Assembly: GCA_018398805.1 (NCBI GenBank) | Contig: JAGFBZ010002337.1 | Span: 1 to 64,000 of the forward strand | Length of the DNA: 64,000 nucleotides | Direction of reading: 5' to 3' | From: Hirundichthys speculiger | Lineage: Eukaryota; Chordata; Actinopteri; Beloniformes; Exocoetidae | Shown: positions 62,094 to 64,000 of the stretch, in pieces | How the letters are laid out: each line of letters opens with the position of its first letter | How positions within the stretch are numbered: the stretch's first letter is position 1 | Notes under the pieces: model-generated | Told to the model about the DNA's origin: nothing | What the model saw: only the letters and a program-made list of their open reading frames with translations | The model's database searches: none | Translations under genes and position numbers: made by a program

Positions 62094-63973
62094 CAACTCC
62101 ACTTCCCAAAAGATTTGGGACACTGTGTAAAGTGTAAATAAAAACAGAATGCACTGATTTACAAACCATAAACCCATCTTTTATTCCCAACAGAACTCCA
62201 ATAACATATCAGATGCTGAAAGTGAGAGATTTGAATACAGTGGTACCTCTACTTACGACCGTCTCTACATACAGAATTTTCAGGTTACGACACGTCTCAA
62301 CAGGAAAATATTGCCTCTTGTTACGAAAGAAATTTCAGGATACAAAAGGCAAAAATACATTACATGCTGCTACTTGCAGCTCCCAGAGTTTACCGAATGT
62401 AAACATACTTGTAGCTGCTCTGCCACTGGCTATCAGCTAGCATCCTCCTGGCATCTCTTTAGAAAATTCCATGAAGTTTTGTAATTTGTTGAAAAGAATC
62501 ACCCAAAAAAAGTGTTCACTAGTCGGGCTATCGCTCATTATGATGTTTGCCTTGAACATTTTCGAAGGATTTGTAAAGGCGACAAAAGCAAACGTCCTTG
62601 GATCAGTTCTTTACAAAACATCAGGCAAAAACCACTGCTGAGAGAGAAAAGGTGACGACGATAGCAGTTAAAAGGTAAAAGAAACATAATTTTTATTCTT
62701 TTTTTATTATGTACAACTCTCATTTTATGTTTATTGTGCAATAATCTAATGGTAACATGTATTTATGTATTGATGCATTTTTATGATTTATAAAAAAAAT
62801 GTATATCCAAATTTTGGGGGGCTTGGAAGAGATTAGGGCATTTACATGGAAAATGCATCTCTACTTACGGAATTTTCAGGTTACAAAACTACTACTAGAA
62901 CCAAATAATTTCGTAAATAGAGGTACCACTGTATTTCATGGAAAATATCAGCTCATTTTGACTTTGATAGCAGCAACACATCTCAAAAAAGTTGGAACGG
63001 GACAACAAAAGGCTGGAAAAGTAAATTATTTGAACAGTAATTAAATAAATAAAGAATGGATGTGCATTTGACAACTAATTATGTTCACTGGCAACAGGTC
63101 AGTAACGTGACTGGGTCTAAACGAAGCTTTTCACAGAGGTAGAGCCTCTCTGATGTAAAGATGAGCAGAGGTTCACCAATCTGTGACAAACTGAGTTTAA
63201 AAATTGTTTAACAATTTTAGAAAAATGTTCCTCAATCGAAAATTTGATTTTTTTTTTTTTTTCAAAAATCATGGATGCTGTGTCCTGTGGACTAAAGAAG
63301 AGAGGGACCATCTAGCTTGTTATTAGTGGACAGTTCAGAAGCATCTCTAATGGTATGTGGCTGCATTAGTGTTTATGGAGTGGGCAGCTGGAACATCTGG
63401 AAAGGAACTATCAATGATGAAGAGCACATAAAGGTTTTAGAGCAACATATGGTTCCAAACAGACGTCTCTTTAACGGAAGGTCTTGCATGTTTCAGTAAG
63501 ATAATGCTAAACCACATACTGCATCCATCACAACAGCATGACTTCACAGGAGAAGAGTCCAGGTGCTGAGCTGACCTGCCTGTGGTCCAGACCTTTCACC
63601 ATTACAAAACATTTGGTGCATTATAAAACGAAAAATTCAGGATCAGACAAGAATGGGAAAGCCTTTGTCTCCTAATAGTTCAGCAACTGGTTTTCTCACT
63701 TCCCTAACGTTTACAGACAATTGTTAGAATTAGAGCGGATGTTGCACAATTATAAACATCATCCTGTTCCAACCTTTTTTTAGAGAAATGTTGTAGCCAT
63801 CAAAGCAAAATGAGCTAATCTTTTCAATGAAATTGGATAATGTCTCAGTTTCAACATCTGATATGTTCTTTGTGTTCCACTGGGAATAAAATATGGGTTT
63901 ATGAGATCTGACAGTCACTGCAATCTGTTTTTAGTGACGTTTTGCACACCGTCCCAACTTTTTTTGGGAGTTG
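62094..63973 (+). mobile_element. Tc1-like transposon with degenerate transposase
   Basis: TA is at both borders (62092-62093 and 63974-63975), with inverted ends CAACTCCACTTCCC / GGGAGTTG and GGGACACTGTGTAAAG / GTTTTGCACACCGTCCC. From about 63350 a + strand frame encodes Tc1 DDE-domain sequence: LMVCGCISVYGVGSWNIWKG, then VLEQHMVPNRRLFNGRSCMF. A stop replaces the residue before DNAKPHTASITTA, and further breaks follow. An N-terminal DNA-binding region was not seen. The element lies in cdc73 intron 1 and is interrupted by the insert at 62238-62931. Confidence 0.85.
62238..62931. mobile_element. TA-flanked mariner-type MITE nested in the Tc1-like element
   Basis: It starts CAGTGGTACCTCTACTTACG and ends CGTAAATAGAGGTACCACTG, bordered by TA (62236-62237 and 62932-62933). 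An internal repeat of the left end (TCTACTTACGGAATTTTCAG) lies near 62862. No transposase. It inserted after the surrounding Tc1-like element. Confidence 0.85.
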
Positions 63974-64000
63974 TAGTTGAACTAGTTGTGTTGACCGGCC

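Overview
The window is nuclear DNA from a ray-finned (teleost) fish. The evidence is three or four spliced vertebrate genes with GT-AG introns, dense AT-rich intergenic DNA, and fish-type repeats: hAT, Tc1/mariner and piggyBac DNA transposons, LINE 3' tails, SINE-like pieces, minisatellites and long homopolymers. Most open frames belong to transposons or simple repeats.

Layout. (a) 1-1505: the 3' end of a non-LTR retrotransposon whose reverse-transcriptase coding sequence has expanded into a 36-bp minisatellite. (b) 3072-4817, + strand: a HIPK-like kinase gene with intact flanking exons but no exon for the catalytic and activation loops. (c) 5.3-13.6 kb: mobile elements and low-complexity DNA. 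(d) 14077-20112, - strand: a short secreted sushi/CCP-domain gene of the complement factor H-like type. (e) 20.1-33.7 kb: gene-poor, with a probable solo LTR, a 2.8-kb 19-bp minisatellite, an unrecognised membrane-protein-like frame, and a degenerate piggyBac element. (f) 33.8 kb to beyond 61.9 kb, - strand: cdc73 (parafibromin, Paf1 complex); 16 of the expected 17 coding exons are visible and exon 1 lies beyond the right edge. (g) Inside a 12.6-kb cdc73 intron, on the opposite strand, lies the single coding exon of b3galt2, with a CpG-rich probable promoter about 3 kb upstream. Intron 1 of cdc73 holds a Tc1-like element carrying a second TA-flanked element.

The cdc73/b3galt2 nesting matches human 1q31, and complement factor H genes also lie in that human region, so the right two thirds of the window looks like a conserved synteny block. 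One non-autonomous hAT family occurs five times, four copies with 8-bp target duplications; one copy sits inside another hAT element, giving relative insertion ages. Six single-base insertions (three in b3galt2, two in one cdc73 exon, one in the HIPK-like gene) and one deletion-type shift in the sushi gene break otherwise well conserved frames. Together they look more like assembly indels than decay, except that the kinase also lacks whole exons.
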